Position numbers and translations under genes: made by a program. A model generated the notes under the pieces. The model ran no database searches and was not told the origin of the DNA. It worked only from the letters and a program-made list of their open reading frames with translations. A stretch of 64,000 nt of DNA from Bog-756 sp963778165 (lineage in GTDB: Bacteria; Actinomycetota; Acidimicrobiia; Acidimicrobiales; RAAP-2): the NCBI GenBank assembly GCA_963778165.1, contig CAVZTE010000002.1:186001-250000 (forward strand), given 5' to 3'. Shown here in pieces: positions 1 to 8,194 of this stretch (position 1 is the first letter of the stretch; every line of letters begins with the position of its first letter).

Positions 1-55
1 ATGGGGCGGGAATCATCGGCGTGACCAGCATGTTGAACCAGCCATGCAGGGGGTG

Positions 56-835
56 ATGAAGCACCACATGGTTTGGCCGGCCCGGGCGGTGGACCACCGT
101 GCGGCGGTGGTGGCGGCGGCCAAGGCCCTGGCGGTCGCCGGGGTGGTGGCCTACAACTGGTGGGTCGTGGTGCCGTTCGTGCCCGGCCTGATGCCGTCGG
201 TCAACGGGTTCTTCTCCGATCTGGAGGCCACCGGTCGACCCCACGCCACCTTGATGTCGGACGCCGACATGGCGGCCGGGGTGCTGATGGTGGCGGCGCT
301 GCTGCTGCGGGGGTCGGGATCCCGGAACGGACCGAGGCGGGAGTGGAAGTGGATGATCGCCTTTGCCGCGGCGGGCGCGGTGGGTGGGCGCTTCCCCTAC
401 GCCTGCTCCGAAGGGCTGAGCGCCACCTGTCGCGCCAAAGAGTGGGACCTGCAGCTTCCGGTCCACCACTACGTCCACGTGGTGGCGGGCATTGCCGAGT
501 TCGCCTTCTTGACCACGGCGGCGTTGATGGCCATGCGCCGGACCCGTGGGGATGGGACCCGTGCGTCCCGGCTCTACGCCGACATCGTCAAGGTGCTGGT
601 GGTCAGTTACCCCATCCTCGGGATGGTCTATCTCACCGACCGCCTGGGGACGTTGGTGGAGCCGGTGTTCTTCATCGCCTTCTCCGCCATGCTGTTGGCC
701 GAGGTCTTCGAGTCGAGCGCACCGATCCCGGCGTCGCCGACCTGGGCGGACCGGGTCGAGGCCCGGTCCCAGGGACCCGAACGGGCGCTTGAGGGCTCTC
801 GTTGGACCCACGTCCATGGGAGCCGGCGGGGGTAA
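56..835 (+). CDS. DUF998-like integral membrane protein
   Basis: Predicted multi-pass membrane protein of about 259 residues. Hydrophobic segments cover roughly residues 20-45, 70-85, 100-115, 140-165 and 180-220. The stretch FFSDLEATGRPHA followed by a membrane segment, and the segment around CRAKEW before a His-rich HHYVHVVAGI, resemble actinobacterial DUF998 proteins; the function of that family is not established. I chose the ATG at 56 because a G-rich ribosome-binding site (caggggg) sits just before it; the ATG at 44 is possible. The C-terminus is a polar tail. It stands alone upstream of a cold-shock gene. Confidence 0.7.
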   Translation: MKHHMVWPARAVDHRAAVVAAAKALAVAGVVAYNWWVVVPFVPGLMPSVNGFFSDLEATGRPHATLMSDADMAAGVLMVAALLLRGSGSRNGPRREWKWMIAFAAAGAVGGRFPYACSEGLSATCRAKEWDLQLPVHHYVHVVAGIAEFAFLTTAALMAMRRTRGDGTRASRLYADIVKVLVVSYPILGMVYLTDRLGTLVEPVFFIAFSAMLLAEVFESSAPIPASPTWADRVEARSQGPERALEGSRWTHVHGSRRG

Positions 836-962
836 TCGGGTGGTCTCTGGTCGGACCGGCCCACCGGGGCGGTAGGCGGGCGTCACGGGCTCAACCAGGG
901 GTGTGCCGAAGGCCGGAAAGGACTTATGCCGCGGTACCCCCTCGGTTGCGCCTAGGGTGATG

Positions 963-975
963 GGGTCATCGACCC
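963..975 (+). promoter_or_regulatory. small hairpin in the csp leader
   Basis: A GGGTC-ATC-GACCC inverted repeat lies about 80 bp upstream of the cold-shock gene start, inside its probable 5' leader. Cold-shock mRNAs often have structured leaders, but this hairpin is short and its role is only inferred. Confidence 0.25.
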
Positions 976-1053
976 AATCACGCGGGCCGGTGCATGTAGG
1001 GCTTCACAATGGATCCCCGCGTTACCGTGCGTGAATTTCAAGGAGTGACAGTT

Positions 1054-1257
1054 ATGGGTGTAGGTGCAGTTAAGTGGTTCAACGCCGAAAAAGGCTTCGG
1101 TTTCATTACGCCTGACGGCGGCGGGGATGACCTCTTCGTTCACCAGTCGGAGATTCAGATGGAGGGCTTCCGCGATCTTGCCGAAGGCCAACGTGTGGAG
1201 TTCGAGACCAAGCAGGGTCAAAAGGGTCTGCAGGCGAGCCAGGTCCGCAAGATCTGA
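1054..1257 (+). CDS. CspA-family cold-shock protein
   Basis: A 67-residue single cold-shock domain that would bind single-stranded RNA or DNA as a chaperone in the cytoplasm. The RNP1 motif KGFGFIT and RNP2-like LFVHQSEI are both present, as is the start GAVKWFNAEKG typical of bacterial CspA. The ATG at 1054 is preferred over one at 1009 because AAGGAG at 1040-1045 is well spaced and the family begins there. It is monocistronic, with a ~220-bp upstream region and a hairpin cluster downstream. Confidence 0.95.
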   Translation: MGVGAVKWFNAEKGFGFITPDGGGDDLFVHQSEIQMEGFRDLAEGQRVEFETKQGQKGLQASQVRKI

Positions 1258-1273
1258 ATCGCTGCCGGGTGCT

Positions 1274-1336
1274 GACCCGACGGCCGTGCCGGTCTTCCGG
1301 TGGTGGTCGTCGGGTCGGGCCCCCGGCGCCGGGGGC
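1274..1336 (+). terminator. hairpin pair downstream of csp
   Basis: Two GC-rich inverted repeats follow the cold-shock gene. GACCCGAC (1274-1281) pairs with GTCGGGTC (1309-1316), and an 18-nt perfect palindrome, GCCCCCGGC/GCCGGGGGC, lies at 1319-1336. No T tract follows, so the terminator role is inferred from position and stem strength. Confidence 0.5.
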
Positions 1337-1962
1337 GCATTTGCGCTCCCGTGATTGGTATCTCTCGCCGTTTGCGGCACTTGCAGCTGCTGCAAACGCG
1401 CAACCGGCTTCCATACTGGTGTGATGCTCCGCGCTCTGCTGTGCCCGGCTCGACCGAGGTATTGGCGCGGCCGGTCCAGGCGGCTCCATCAGTGCGACGA
1501 ACAGGGATTGCTCTGACCGTCGGTCAACGCCCGGGTCATCACCGGGAGGCCGGACCTTCGAACGGCGCGGCCACCACATGGGTTGTTCCCGGTCGGCGGT
1601 CCTTCTTGTTCGGCACTCGACAGTCAACGTCGGTCCGATTTGACCGCCGGGCACTGGCTTAGCCTCCGTGGCCACCACGGGCCGAGGTCAGCGACTTCCC
1701 GCGGTCCGGTCCCGCCGCGGAGCAATCACGATTCGATCGCTGGACAGAACAGCGCGGTGAACGGTGATGCGAGGGGGTGGGCGGCACGACCCACCTTTGC
1801 GACCCTGGAGGTCCGCTGAGGGGCTGTGATACCTTTCCTTGGGCTGGGAGGGGAAGGCGGGTAATTCAGCATCGGTAAGGGGCCGATGCCCGGCGGTCAC
1901 TGCGTGACTCATCGTTTGCCACTGCTGTGGATTTGCTTGTTTGCCAACAAGAGGGGAAGTCA
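1337..1962. other. non-coding stretch before the RCC1-repeat gene
   Basis: No convincing gene is seen here. It contains a hairpin at 1369-1398 (CGTTTGCGGC against GCTGCAAACG, one mismatch) and a 7-bp stem GCATCGG/CCGATGC at 1869-1889. A short GTCAC/GTGAC stem at 1896-1908 sits just before the next gene. The last ~100 bp probably form a structured leader; no known riboswitch was recognised. Confidence 0.4.
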
Positions 1963-3078
1963 ATGCTGAAGGTTTTCGTCATCTGCGCAATTGTCCTCGG
2001 TGGGCTGTCGTTGCCGGTCGCCACGGCGGGAGCGGGGGTTGCGGTCAGTCTCGCCACACCCGCGGCTTCGACCTACGCCTGGGCCAACAACCGCAATAAG
2101 CCACCGGCCTCGACCGGGCTCACAGGCGAGGTGGGCATCGATGCCGGCAACTACGACTCATTGCTCATCGAACCGTCCGGCCACGTGCTCGAGTTTGCCG
2201 GAAACTCGGTGGGAGAGCACGCCTCGACCGTCCCGAATCTCTCCAACGTCGTCTCGACCGCCGACGCCGACCAGTACTTCCTCGCCATCTCGTCACCGAC
2301 CCCGATCGTGTCGGGCCACTGCCCTCACTCGACCGTGTGGAGGTGGAAGGACGGTCAGGCGGCGAGCAAGATCACCGCCCTCGACGGCCTAGGGGTGGTC
2401 GAATTGGCCGGGGGTGCCGACCATGAATTGGCGCTGACCTGCAAAGGGCAGGTGTACGTGTGGGGTGTCGGCTCGCTGGGCATGGGTTCGGACGAACACT
2501 TCAGGGAGCCCACACTCAACCCCCGTCTCACGGCGCTGACCGGAGGTACCTCCGTCGGGGTCGTCGTCGATGCCGGGAGCGACATCGGGGGAATGTTGGT
2601 CAAGGGCCAGGTGTACATGTGGGGCACGAACAAGCAGGGGCAGTGCGGCTGTGGCGCGACGGGAGACAGCATCGATTCGCCGATGCCGGTCAAGCAGACC
2701 GTTTTGTTCAAGTCGATCAGCCTGGGTGGCGACCAGAACTACAACGGACAGATCCTGGCCGTCGACCGATCGGGTCGGGCCTGGTGCTGGGGAGCCGGCC
2801 TCGACGGTCAGTGCGGGACCGGGAAGAAAGCCAACGTCGATGTTCCGACCCTGGTGCCGGGACAGACGTCGGTTGCCGAGGTCGCCGCAGGCGGCGCCTA
2901 CTCGCTGTTTGTCGGCAAGGATGGCGACCTGTGGGGCACTGGGGACATCCACGACGGGGCGGCTGGCCAGGGTTCGACGGTCGACCAGTTTCATCCGGTC
3001 GACGTGCTCCGTGGGGTGGCGGCAGTGAGTGCCGGAGCCGAACACGCGTTGGTGATTGGCACTCACGCGGCGAACTAG
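1963..3078 (+). CDS. secreted RCC1/BLIP-II-type repeat protein
   Basis: A 371-residue exported protein. An N-terminal signal peptide (MLKVFVICAIVLGGLSLP, then Ala-rich) is followed by RCC1-like beta-propeller blades. The repeated W-G units are visible as VYVWGVGSLG, VYMWGTNKQGQCG, AWCWGAGLDGQCG and DLWGTGDIH, each separated by ~50 residues. Such propellers usually bind proteins or carbohydrates; no catalytic motif is seen. The ATG at 1963 has GAGGGG at 1951-1956 as its ribosome-binding site; an upstream in-frame codon at 1927 would lack one. It is monocistronic, with a hairpin-rich leader. Confidence 0.85.
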   Translation: MLKVFVICAIVLGGLSLPVATAGAGVAVSLATPAASTYAWANNRNKPPASTGLTGEVGIDAGNYDSLLIEPSGHVLEFAGNSVGEHASTVPNLSNVVSTADADQYFLAISSPTPIVSGHCPHSTVWRWKDGQAASKITALDGLGVVELAGGADHELALTCKGQVYVWGVGSLGMGSDEHFREPTLNPRLTALTGGTSVGVVVDAGSDIGGMLVKGQVYMWGTNKQGQCGCGATGDSIDSPMPVKQTVLFKSISLGGDQNYNGQILAVDRSGRAWCWGAGLDGQCGTGKKANVDVPTLVPGQTSVAEVAAGGAYSLFVGKDGDLWGTGDIHDGAAGQGSTVDQFHPVDVLRGVAAVSAGAEHALVIGTHAAN

Positions 3079-3265
3079 CGAGATGGCTCAGCCGGGTTCA
3101 GCTGGGCCACCGACGTAGGTCCGCTCCGAGGCGCCCCGTACCGGAGCTGCCGCCTTTGCTCACGGCCGGAGCGGTCAGCTCGTGCCAACAGGCAGCGAGC
3201 ATTGCCGAGCGGATCACCGTGAGCAGAGGGTCTGACCTCGGGCACTGGGGCGGTGGGGCGGTGGA

Positions 3266-3892
3266 CTACCAGCCGCGGCAGCCGTCCTGATCGGGCGGGT
3301 CGGACTGGATGCGTTCGGCCACCATGATCTGCTCGTCCTCGGTGGCCTCGGCTCCTTCGGGGGCGTACTGGAGCCCGCCATAGGCGTCCCAGTTGGCTCG
3401 GCTGATGCCGAGGCCGCCACTGAAGGTCGAACCATCCGACGCCCAGTTACCGCCCTCTTCGCACATGGCCACTTGTTCCCAAGCGGCCCGCTCGTAAGGG
3501 GTCACCGTGTCCACGGGGCCTGACGGCACCGGTACAGGGGCAGGGGCCGGCGCGGCCACCGCTGCTACCACCGGCCTGGCCACCGGCTTGGGAGTGGACA
3601 CCAGCGCATGAATAGCCGCGGTGTCCGGCGTCGAACGTCCGGACGAGGTGACGATGCGAGCGCCCAACAGTCCGGAGTCGAGTTGGAACGGCAGGCGCAA
3701 GTTCGCACCGGTCGACCCTGTGCTCAGGGCACGGTAAGCCACCGATTCATTCGGCGACAGGGCCAGCGCTGTCAATGCGGCAGCATGGGGAGACGTGTTT
3801 TTGGTGTTGTGAACAGACTGCGCGCTGGCAGTCTGGGTGATGATACTGAGGGCGACAGGAATGGTCGCCACGAGTGCAATGCGGGTCCGCAT
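3266..3892 (-). CDS. Rpf-like transglycosylase-fold secreted protein
   Basis: A 208-residue exported protein with a signal peptide (residues 1-24), a Pro/Ala/Val-rich linker near residues 100-128, and a C-terminal resuscitation-promoting-factor-like domain. The domain shows WEQVAMCEEGGNW with the expected catalytic Glu after Cys, FSGGLGISRANWDAYGG, and a second Cys in DGCRGW. Rpf proteins cleave peptidoglycan glycan strands and promote regrowth. The start is supported by GGGAGGT immediately upstream. The long upstream region is a candidate structured leader. Confidence 0.88.
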   Translation of the reverse strand: MRTRIALVATIPVALSIITQTASAQSVHNTKNTSPHAAALTALALSPNESVAYRALSTGSTGANLRLPFQLDSGLLGARIVTSSGRSTPDTAAIHALVSTPKPVARPVVAAVAAPAPAPVPVPSGPVDTVTPYERAAWEQVAMCEEGGNWASDGSTFSGGLGISRANWDAYGGLQYAPEGAEATEDEQIMVAERIQSDPPDQDGCRGW

Positions 3893-4583
3893 GGCACCTC
3901 CCTTCGTAGGGCGCGCGTTGGCGCCTTCCTCTGCTCGGTGTTGGCGGGCTCCGGCCTTTGCATTCGTTCCCCGGACGGCGAGCGGGAAGGCATCGTTCGT
4001 CCTGGCTTTGCGCCATAGGGTGTGCGGCCGGTTTGGTTACGCCCGGGATTGCGTCGTGGTGACCCACTCTTTCTTGGCTCGGAGGCTGTCAGGTGCAACT
4101 GTCCCGGCACCCCACGGCCCCGGCGGCGCGCCGATCCAAGCCGGTAGCTCGGATGGATGCCGTGTTGCCACTGGAAAGCCTATGTGGGACTCCCAGCGGG
4201 ACCGATGATCTCAAATCGGATCGGGCCCGGCACCGGTGCGCTAAGCAAAGTATAGCCGATGCTCGATCAACTGTTTGTGCGCAGCCCCAGTTACTCCACT
4301 GACCAGGGAGTATTGGTCCACAAATGAAGAATATCCACAAGTTGGATCGACTAATAAACAGGCCCTTGGGTCCTGATCTGTATAGCAGTTGCTACCAATC
4401 TGTATTAGAGATTCTGCTGGTGGTCACATAGAGCGGGGGTAGCAGTACGGAGTGCGTCGGAGCGCCCGGCACTGCCCTCCGGGGAGCGATGGGCCCCCAA
4501 TCCCGGTCGGTCCCCGGTTGTGCCGCCGGTGCTGTCCCGATGGGGCTGGCGACGTGCCGCCTCGAGATGGTGGCGGGACAGCA
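3893..4583. other. long intergenic region upstream of the Rpf-like gene
   Basis: About 690 bp with no convincing gene. The part next to 3892 is the leader and promoter region of the minus-strand Rpf-like gene. The stretch 4210-4440 is clearly more AT-rich than its surroundings (for example near 4320-4420), which is unusual in this window and may mark a promoter region or an old insertion. I could not match the leader to the ydaO (c-di-AMP) motif often found before actinobacterial rpf genes. Confidence 0.4.
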
Positions 4584-4614
4584 CTCGGCCCACACCCGAG
4601 GGGTGTGGGCCGAG
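4584..4614. terminator. strong 14-bp hairpin
   Basis: CTCGGCCCACACCC (4584-4597) pairs perfectly with GGGTGTGGGCCGAG (4601-4614) across a 3-nt GAG loop. It lies downstream of the minus-strand gene ending at 4703. There is no T tract. It probably acts as a back-up terminator or RNA-end protector. Confidence 0.5.
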
Positions 4615-4664
4615 GTTCCCGCGTATGTTTCGACTGGTCATTCCAGGCGCGGTGTCAGTGCGCG

Positions 4665-4696
4665 CCATGCCCCGGGGCGTGTGGCCCGGGGCATGG
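4665..4696 (-). terminator. 12-bp hairpin just after the secreted Ig-fold gene
   Basis: CCATGCCCCGGG (4665-4676) pairs with CCCGGGGCATGG (4685-4696), starting 6 bp past the stop codon of the minus-strand gene. It is GC-rich with an 8-nt loop and no U tract. Terminator function is inferred from position. Confidence 0.6.
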
Positions 4697-4702
4697 AGGG
4701 CA

Positions 4703-5878
4703 CTACGACTTGACCACCAGCCCGAAGTACTGGGTGTTGGACCCGGACTTGCTGGAGGCCCGGACCTCCAACGACCAGGTCTTGGCCTTGGTGGGCGTTC
4801 CGGCCAGGGTGGCTGTGCCATTGGAGTTGCTGGTGAAGGTGGTTCCGGCAGGCAGTCCCTTGAGCAGCTTGACCACCGGGGTCGGGACACCGGTGGTGGT
4901 GAAGGTGAAGCTGAAGTGCTTGCCTTCGGTCACCGTCTTGGAGGGTGCGCTGGTGATCTGCGGTGCGACACTGCTGACCGCGTTGAACTGCACCGCGGGG
5001 ATGTAGTACGGAGCGCCGTCACCAGTCGTTGACCAGCACGACGTTCCCCCGGAGGCCGGGACATCGATGCGGAAGACTCCGGGATCGGTGCCGTTGCAGT
5101 AGTTGGCGGCTTGGGAGCTGTCCTGATACACCGTTCCCGGGACCGGATCACTACCGACGGCGGGCTCGTTCGAGGTGGTGGTGAATCCGATGTTCAGTGA
5201 GTCGTAGGGACATCCCTGCGTCGTGGCATGGCAGGTGGTGGAGTCGCCGTAGGGAGCGGACCCGTAATCACTGGTGTTGTAGGCGATCCCGTAGATCACG
5301 TCGGCGGGCACCTTGGTGTGGCCGAGGGTGAAGGTGACGTTGTTGGCCAGGCCGTTGTAGCAGTGGCCGTCCGCGGAGTCGTACCAGGTCCCCGAGAACT
5401 CGCTCACCGGGATGCCCTGTGCGGCGGCATCGGGGGCGCAGTCCGTGGTGTAGCTGGCGTCGGCCGAGGGACGGTACGGGATCTTGAAGGTCTGGGTGAT
5501 CGAAGCGATCTTGCTGCCCACCGCATTGTCGGCCCCCACCGTGTAGAGGTTGAGGGTGACCGGCTCGGCGAAGGTGGCATTGGCGGTGGTGGCACAGCCG
5601 GACTCCCAGGTGCCCGAGGTGCAGGCCCAACTGTCCAGACTGACCACGACGCTGGTCAGAACCCGGCCCGAACCACTGGAGAACTGGATCTGGTTGCCCA
5701 ACTGGGACAGGGCGTCAGCTTCAAAGCCCTCACTGGGGAGGGCCTGGGACAAGGGGGTGGTGGTGCTGTCATAGATGGTGGATCCACTCGAGGCACCGGC
5801 GACGGAGGCTGGGATCGCCACCAGCCCCAGGGTCATCAGTCCTACCAACGCAACCACGGTTGCCAGAATTCTGCGCAC
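4703..5878 (-). CDS. secreted protein with C-terminal putative-Ig domain
   Basis: About 391 residues. An N-terminal signal peptide (ILATVVALVGLMTLGLVAIP) ends near an Ala-Gly-Ala site. The large middle region has several Cys residues and Trp/Tyr-rich beta segments and is not recognised. The last ~85 residues (PQITSAPSKTVTEGKHFSF onward, with LPAGTTF and GTATLAGTPT) match the putative-Ig (He_PIG-like) fold common in surface proteins. I prefer the GTG at 5878 because AAAGGA at 5885-5890 lies 6 nt before it; in-frame ATGs exist at 5884 and 5893. Monocistronic, with strong hairpins downstream. Probably a cell-surface or matrix protein. Confidence 0.8.
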   Translation of the reverse strand: MRRILATVVALVGLMTLGLVAIPASVAGASSGSTIYDSTTTPLSQALPSEGFEADALSQLGNQIQFSSGSGRVLTSVVVSLDSWACTSGTWESGCATTANATFAEPVTLNLYTVGADNAVGSKIASITQTFKIPYRPSADASYTTDCAPDAAAQGIPVSEFSGTWYDSADGHCYNGLANNVTFTLGHTKVPADVIYGIAYNTSDYGSAPYGDSTTCHATTQGCPYDSLNIGFTTTSNEPAVGSDPVPGTVYQDSSQAANYCNGTDPGVFRIDVPASGGTSCWSTTGDGAPYYIPAVQFNAVSSVAPQITSAPSKTVTEGKHFSFTFTTTGVPTPVVKLLKGLPAGTTFTSNSNGTATLAGTPTKAKTWSLEVRASSKSGSNTQYFGLVVKS

Positions 5879-6055
5879 GTACATTCCTTTCATTCGGGCT
5901 TGCTCGGATCGAGCCCCAGGCCCGCCCCATGCCGATCAACGATCGCCGCCGATGCAATCTGCCCGCGCGGATAGCCCCCGGAGGGCACCGTAAGGGAACG
6001 CGCCCACGAAAGCATCACCAAATATGACAAGATCGTCAGCTCCGACCTCCGGGGT

Positions 6056-6076
6056 GTCATCATCAAATGTGATGAC
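6056..6076 (-). terminator. weak hairpin after the mycofactocin operon
   Basis: GTCATCA (6056-6062) and TGATGAC (6070-6076) form a 7-bp stem with a 7-nt loop, 17 bp beyond the stop of the last gene of the mycofactocin operon. It is the only obvious stem before the next gene, so it is a candidate operon terminator. Confidence 0.35.
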
Positions 6077-6092
6077 GTCGGTCAGGTCAGGC

Positions 6093-7493
6093 TCACCAAC
6101 CGGTCTGGACGGTCCCCCCGGTGATGGTGATGCGGAGCATGAAGAGCGGCCGGTTGTCGGGGTAGCCCACCTGGCCGGGTAGCCAGGCGTGGAAGGCCAT
6201 CCACAGGTCGCCCTTGGTGTCGGTGAAGACCGATGGACCACCGGGACCGCTGAAGGAGGTACCCGAGCCCAACAGCGGCAGGTCGGAGGTATCGGTGCAG
6301 GGACCGAGGGGACCACTGCAGTCGGCCACGCCTATGGCGTAGTTGGCGGTCTGCCAGTTGTTGCCGGAGTAGAAGAGCAGATACTGGCCCCCCTCGACCA
6401 CCATGTCCGGTCCCTCGACCACACCGCCCTGCCAGCTGTGGGTCGGGTTCAGCAGGGCCGAAGGTGTGTGCCCGATGCCGGTGCCGGACGGGTTCAGCTG
6501 CTCGGCCCACAACGTGGCCGGCTGGCCGTTGGCACCTTGGGACTTCCAGGTCAGGTAGGGGGTGCCGGCGGGTGACACATACGGGCTGGGGTCCATGGAT
6601 CCCCCCAGGTTCAGCTGGCACACCAACGGCTTCTTCGTACTGTCGATGTACGGTCCGGCCGGTTGGGTGGCGACGGCGTCGGAGATGCACTCCTCGCCGG
6701 TGGTGCCGTCGAGCACGGAGTAGTAGAGCACGTAGTTGGCGCCGCGCCGGAGCACCGATGGCCCCCAGGTGTTACCGGGCTTGGCCCAGGAGGCCAGGTG
6801 GGGCAGGGCGTCGCCCACCGTGGTCCACCGGCTCAGGTCCGACGACTCGATGATCTGGATGTTCCCCGCCGCCGAGTTGGTGGCGAAGGCGTAGTACTCG
6901 TTTCCGGTGCTCAGCACGAAGGGGTCGGGAAAGTTGAAGGGATAGACCAGGCCGCCGTTGGCGCTGTCCAGCGTCCCGCAGGCCGTAGAGGCCGCGGTGA
7001 TCGAGGTGACCGCACCTTGGAGGTTGGCCGAGGCGATGTCGGTGGTGGCCGCCGACACGCCGTTGAGGCAGGTCCGCAACGTGGCGATGTCCAGGGTTTG
7101 GAAGTAGTTCGTCTTATCCGACGCCTCCAGGTTCCGGGTGGTGGTCCCGATCTCGTTCGTATCCCTGGCCGCCGCCTGTTGGCGTGCATGGAGGGTGGCG
7201 GTGGTGGAGGCGATCCCGGACCGGTTGTGCGAGAGGGCCGACCGGGCGTGGGAGACCCGGGCCTCATCGGTCCGGATCGCCGCATTCACCCGGTGGTCCG
7301 ACGACACGGTGATGACGTCGTAGGACACCGCGGCGATGAGCACTGCCGCCAGCACGGCCAGCACCGCCCAGCGGGCCGGGCCCACGGTCGTCCGGCGGTG
7401 ACGGGATCGGGTGGCCCCGGTCGTTGGCGTGCCCGGCGGTGCCTGGACCCGGTCGGTGACCGGTGGGCCGAGCGGGAGGGTTGGAGCGGTCAT
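6093..7493 (-). CDS. membrane-anchored GH43-type glycosidase ending the mycofactocin operon
   Basis: A 466-residue protein: cytoplasmic Pro/Arg-rich N-terminus, one membrane helix (41-62), an extracytoplasmic helical or coiled-coil stalk (63-135), a Cys-pair module (Cys142 and Cys172), then a five-bladed propeller of glycoside hydrolase family 43 type (about 183-466). The GH43 triad appears intact: Asp190 in FPDPFV, Asp301 in SMDPSP and Glu360 in VEGPDMV. Blades carry the usual YYAFATNS, YVLYYSV and YLLFYSG strands. It overlaps the previous gene by 4 bp (ATGA), so it is probably translationally coupled to the mycofactocin genes. Substrate unknown; a glycan linked to mycofactocin or the cell wall is an inference. 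Confidence 0.82.
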   Translation of the reverse strand: MTAPTLPLGPPVTDRVQAPPGTPTTGATRSRHRRTTVGPARWAVLAVLAAVLIAAVSYDVITVSSDHRVNAAIRTDEARVSHARSALSHNRSGIASTTATLHARQQAAARDTNEIGTTTRNLEASDKTNYFQTLDIATLRTCLNGVSAATTDIASANLQGAVTSITAASTACGTLDSANGGLVYPFNFPDPFVLSTGNEYYAFATNSAAGNIQIIESSDLSRWTTVGDALPHLASWAKPGNTWGPSVLRRGANYVLYYSVLDGTTGEECISDAVATQPAGPYIDSTKKPLVCQLNLGGSMDPSPYVSPAGTPYLTWKSQGANGQPATLWAEQLNPSGTGIGHTPSALLNPTHSWQGGVVEGPDMVVEGGQYLLFYSGNNWQTANYAIGVADCSGPLGPCTDTSDLPLLGSGTSFSGPGGPSVFTDTKGDLWMAFHAWLPGQVGYPDNRPLFMLRITITGGTVQTGW

Positions 7494-8179
7494 GCCCCGG
7501 TCGGCTCCGCGCTCCGGCAGTTGGCCGCCACGCCCTCCAGCGTGGCCGCGGCACCAGCGGTGTTACCGAGGGCGATCTGATTGAGGGACTGCTCCACTCC
7601 GGCCAGGCACAGGTCCAGCTGGTTGATACTGACTCCCTGGTAGAACTCGTCGGCCTGGGCCTGGGCCAGCCGGGTCTGGTCGGTGGCCAGTTGGGCCGCC
7701 GCCGCCGTCAAGGTCTGCCCGGCGACTTCGGCCTGACCGGTCACGTTCAGGAGCTCGGTTCGGGAGACGGCCACCGCGGCCAGGGTGTGACGCAGCTCCG
7801 ACCGGGTGGTGGCCAGGGTGGAGTCCGCCTTGCGGAGTTGGCCATGGCTGACGAAGGCCACCACCATGGCTGCCACCAACGCTGCCATCACCAAGGCCAC
7901 CACCGCCCGATAGGCCGCCCGGACGGTCGGGCTCCATCCGGCCCGGTCGCTCCGGCCCCCGGGTGCGTCGTGCCCCTCCTGCTCTTCTGCCGCTTCCGGG
8001 GTGGCGAAGCCAGCGCCACCCGGCCCCTCGCCGTCGGCCGGGGCGCGGCGATCGGCCAGGAGGTCGATGGCCGGCCGCGTAGACCAGTTGAGTGGATCGG
8101 TTTCCATGAGCGTTGGTTTCCACACCGGCGACGGGCCGGCGGTCACATCGCAACCGCCGGCCCCTATGACTGACCTCAT
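7490..8179 (-). CDS. membrane-anchored stalk protein, paralogue of the GH43 N-terminal half
   Basis: Up to 229 residues: acidic cytoplasmic tail, one membrane helix (about 91-111), a helical or coiled-coil region (112-180), then a Cys-pair module with Cys191 and Cys221. The module (LDLCLAGVEQ ... GNTAGAAATLEGV ... C) has the same 30-residue Cys spacing and pattern as Cys142/Cys172 in the adjacent GH43 protein, so the two genes look like a duplication in which this copy lacks the propeller. The ATG at 8179 is preceded by AAGGTGG; the in-frame ATG at 8107 is a possible alternative. It lies 15 bp after mftF and overlaps the GH43 gene by 4 bp. Function unknown. Confidence 0.75.
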   Translation of the reverse strand: MRSVIGAGGCDVTAGPSPVWKPTLMETDPLNWSTRPAIDLLADRRAPADGEGPGGAGFATPEAAEEQEGHDAPGGRSDRAGWSPTVRAAYRAVVALVMAALVAAMVVAFVSHGQLRKADSTLATTRSELRHTLAAVAVSRTELLNVTGQAEVAGQTLTAAAAQLATDQTRLAQAQADEFYQGVSINQLDLCLAGVEQSLNQIALGNTAGAAATLEGVAANCRSAEPTGA

Positions 8180-8194
8180 CCGCCACCTTCATTC

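Noticed and set aside
4003..4014. c-di-GMP-I riboswitch hinted at by a GCAAAGCC segment (minus strand) upstream of the Rpf-like gene
   Set aside because: Only one short conserved-looking segment is present; the rest of the aptamer, including the second stem and tetraloop-receptor pattern, was not found.
3893..4140. ydaO (c-di-AMP) riboswitch expected in front of actinobacterial rpf genes
   Set aside because: The conserved downstream block of the motif does not appear in the sequence.
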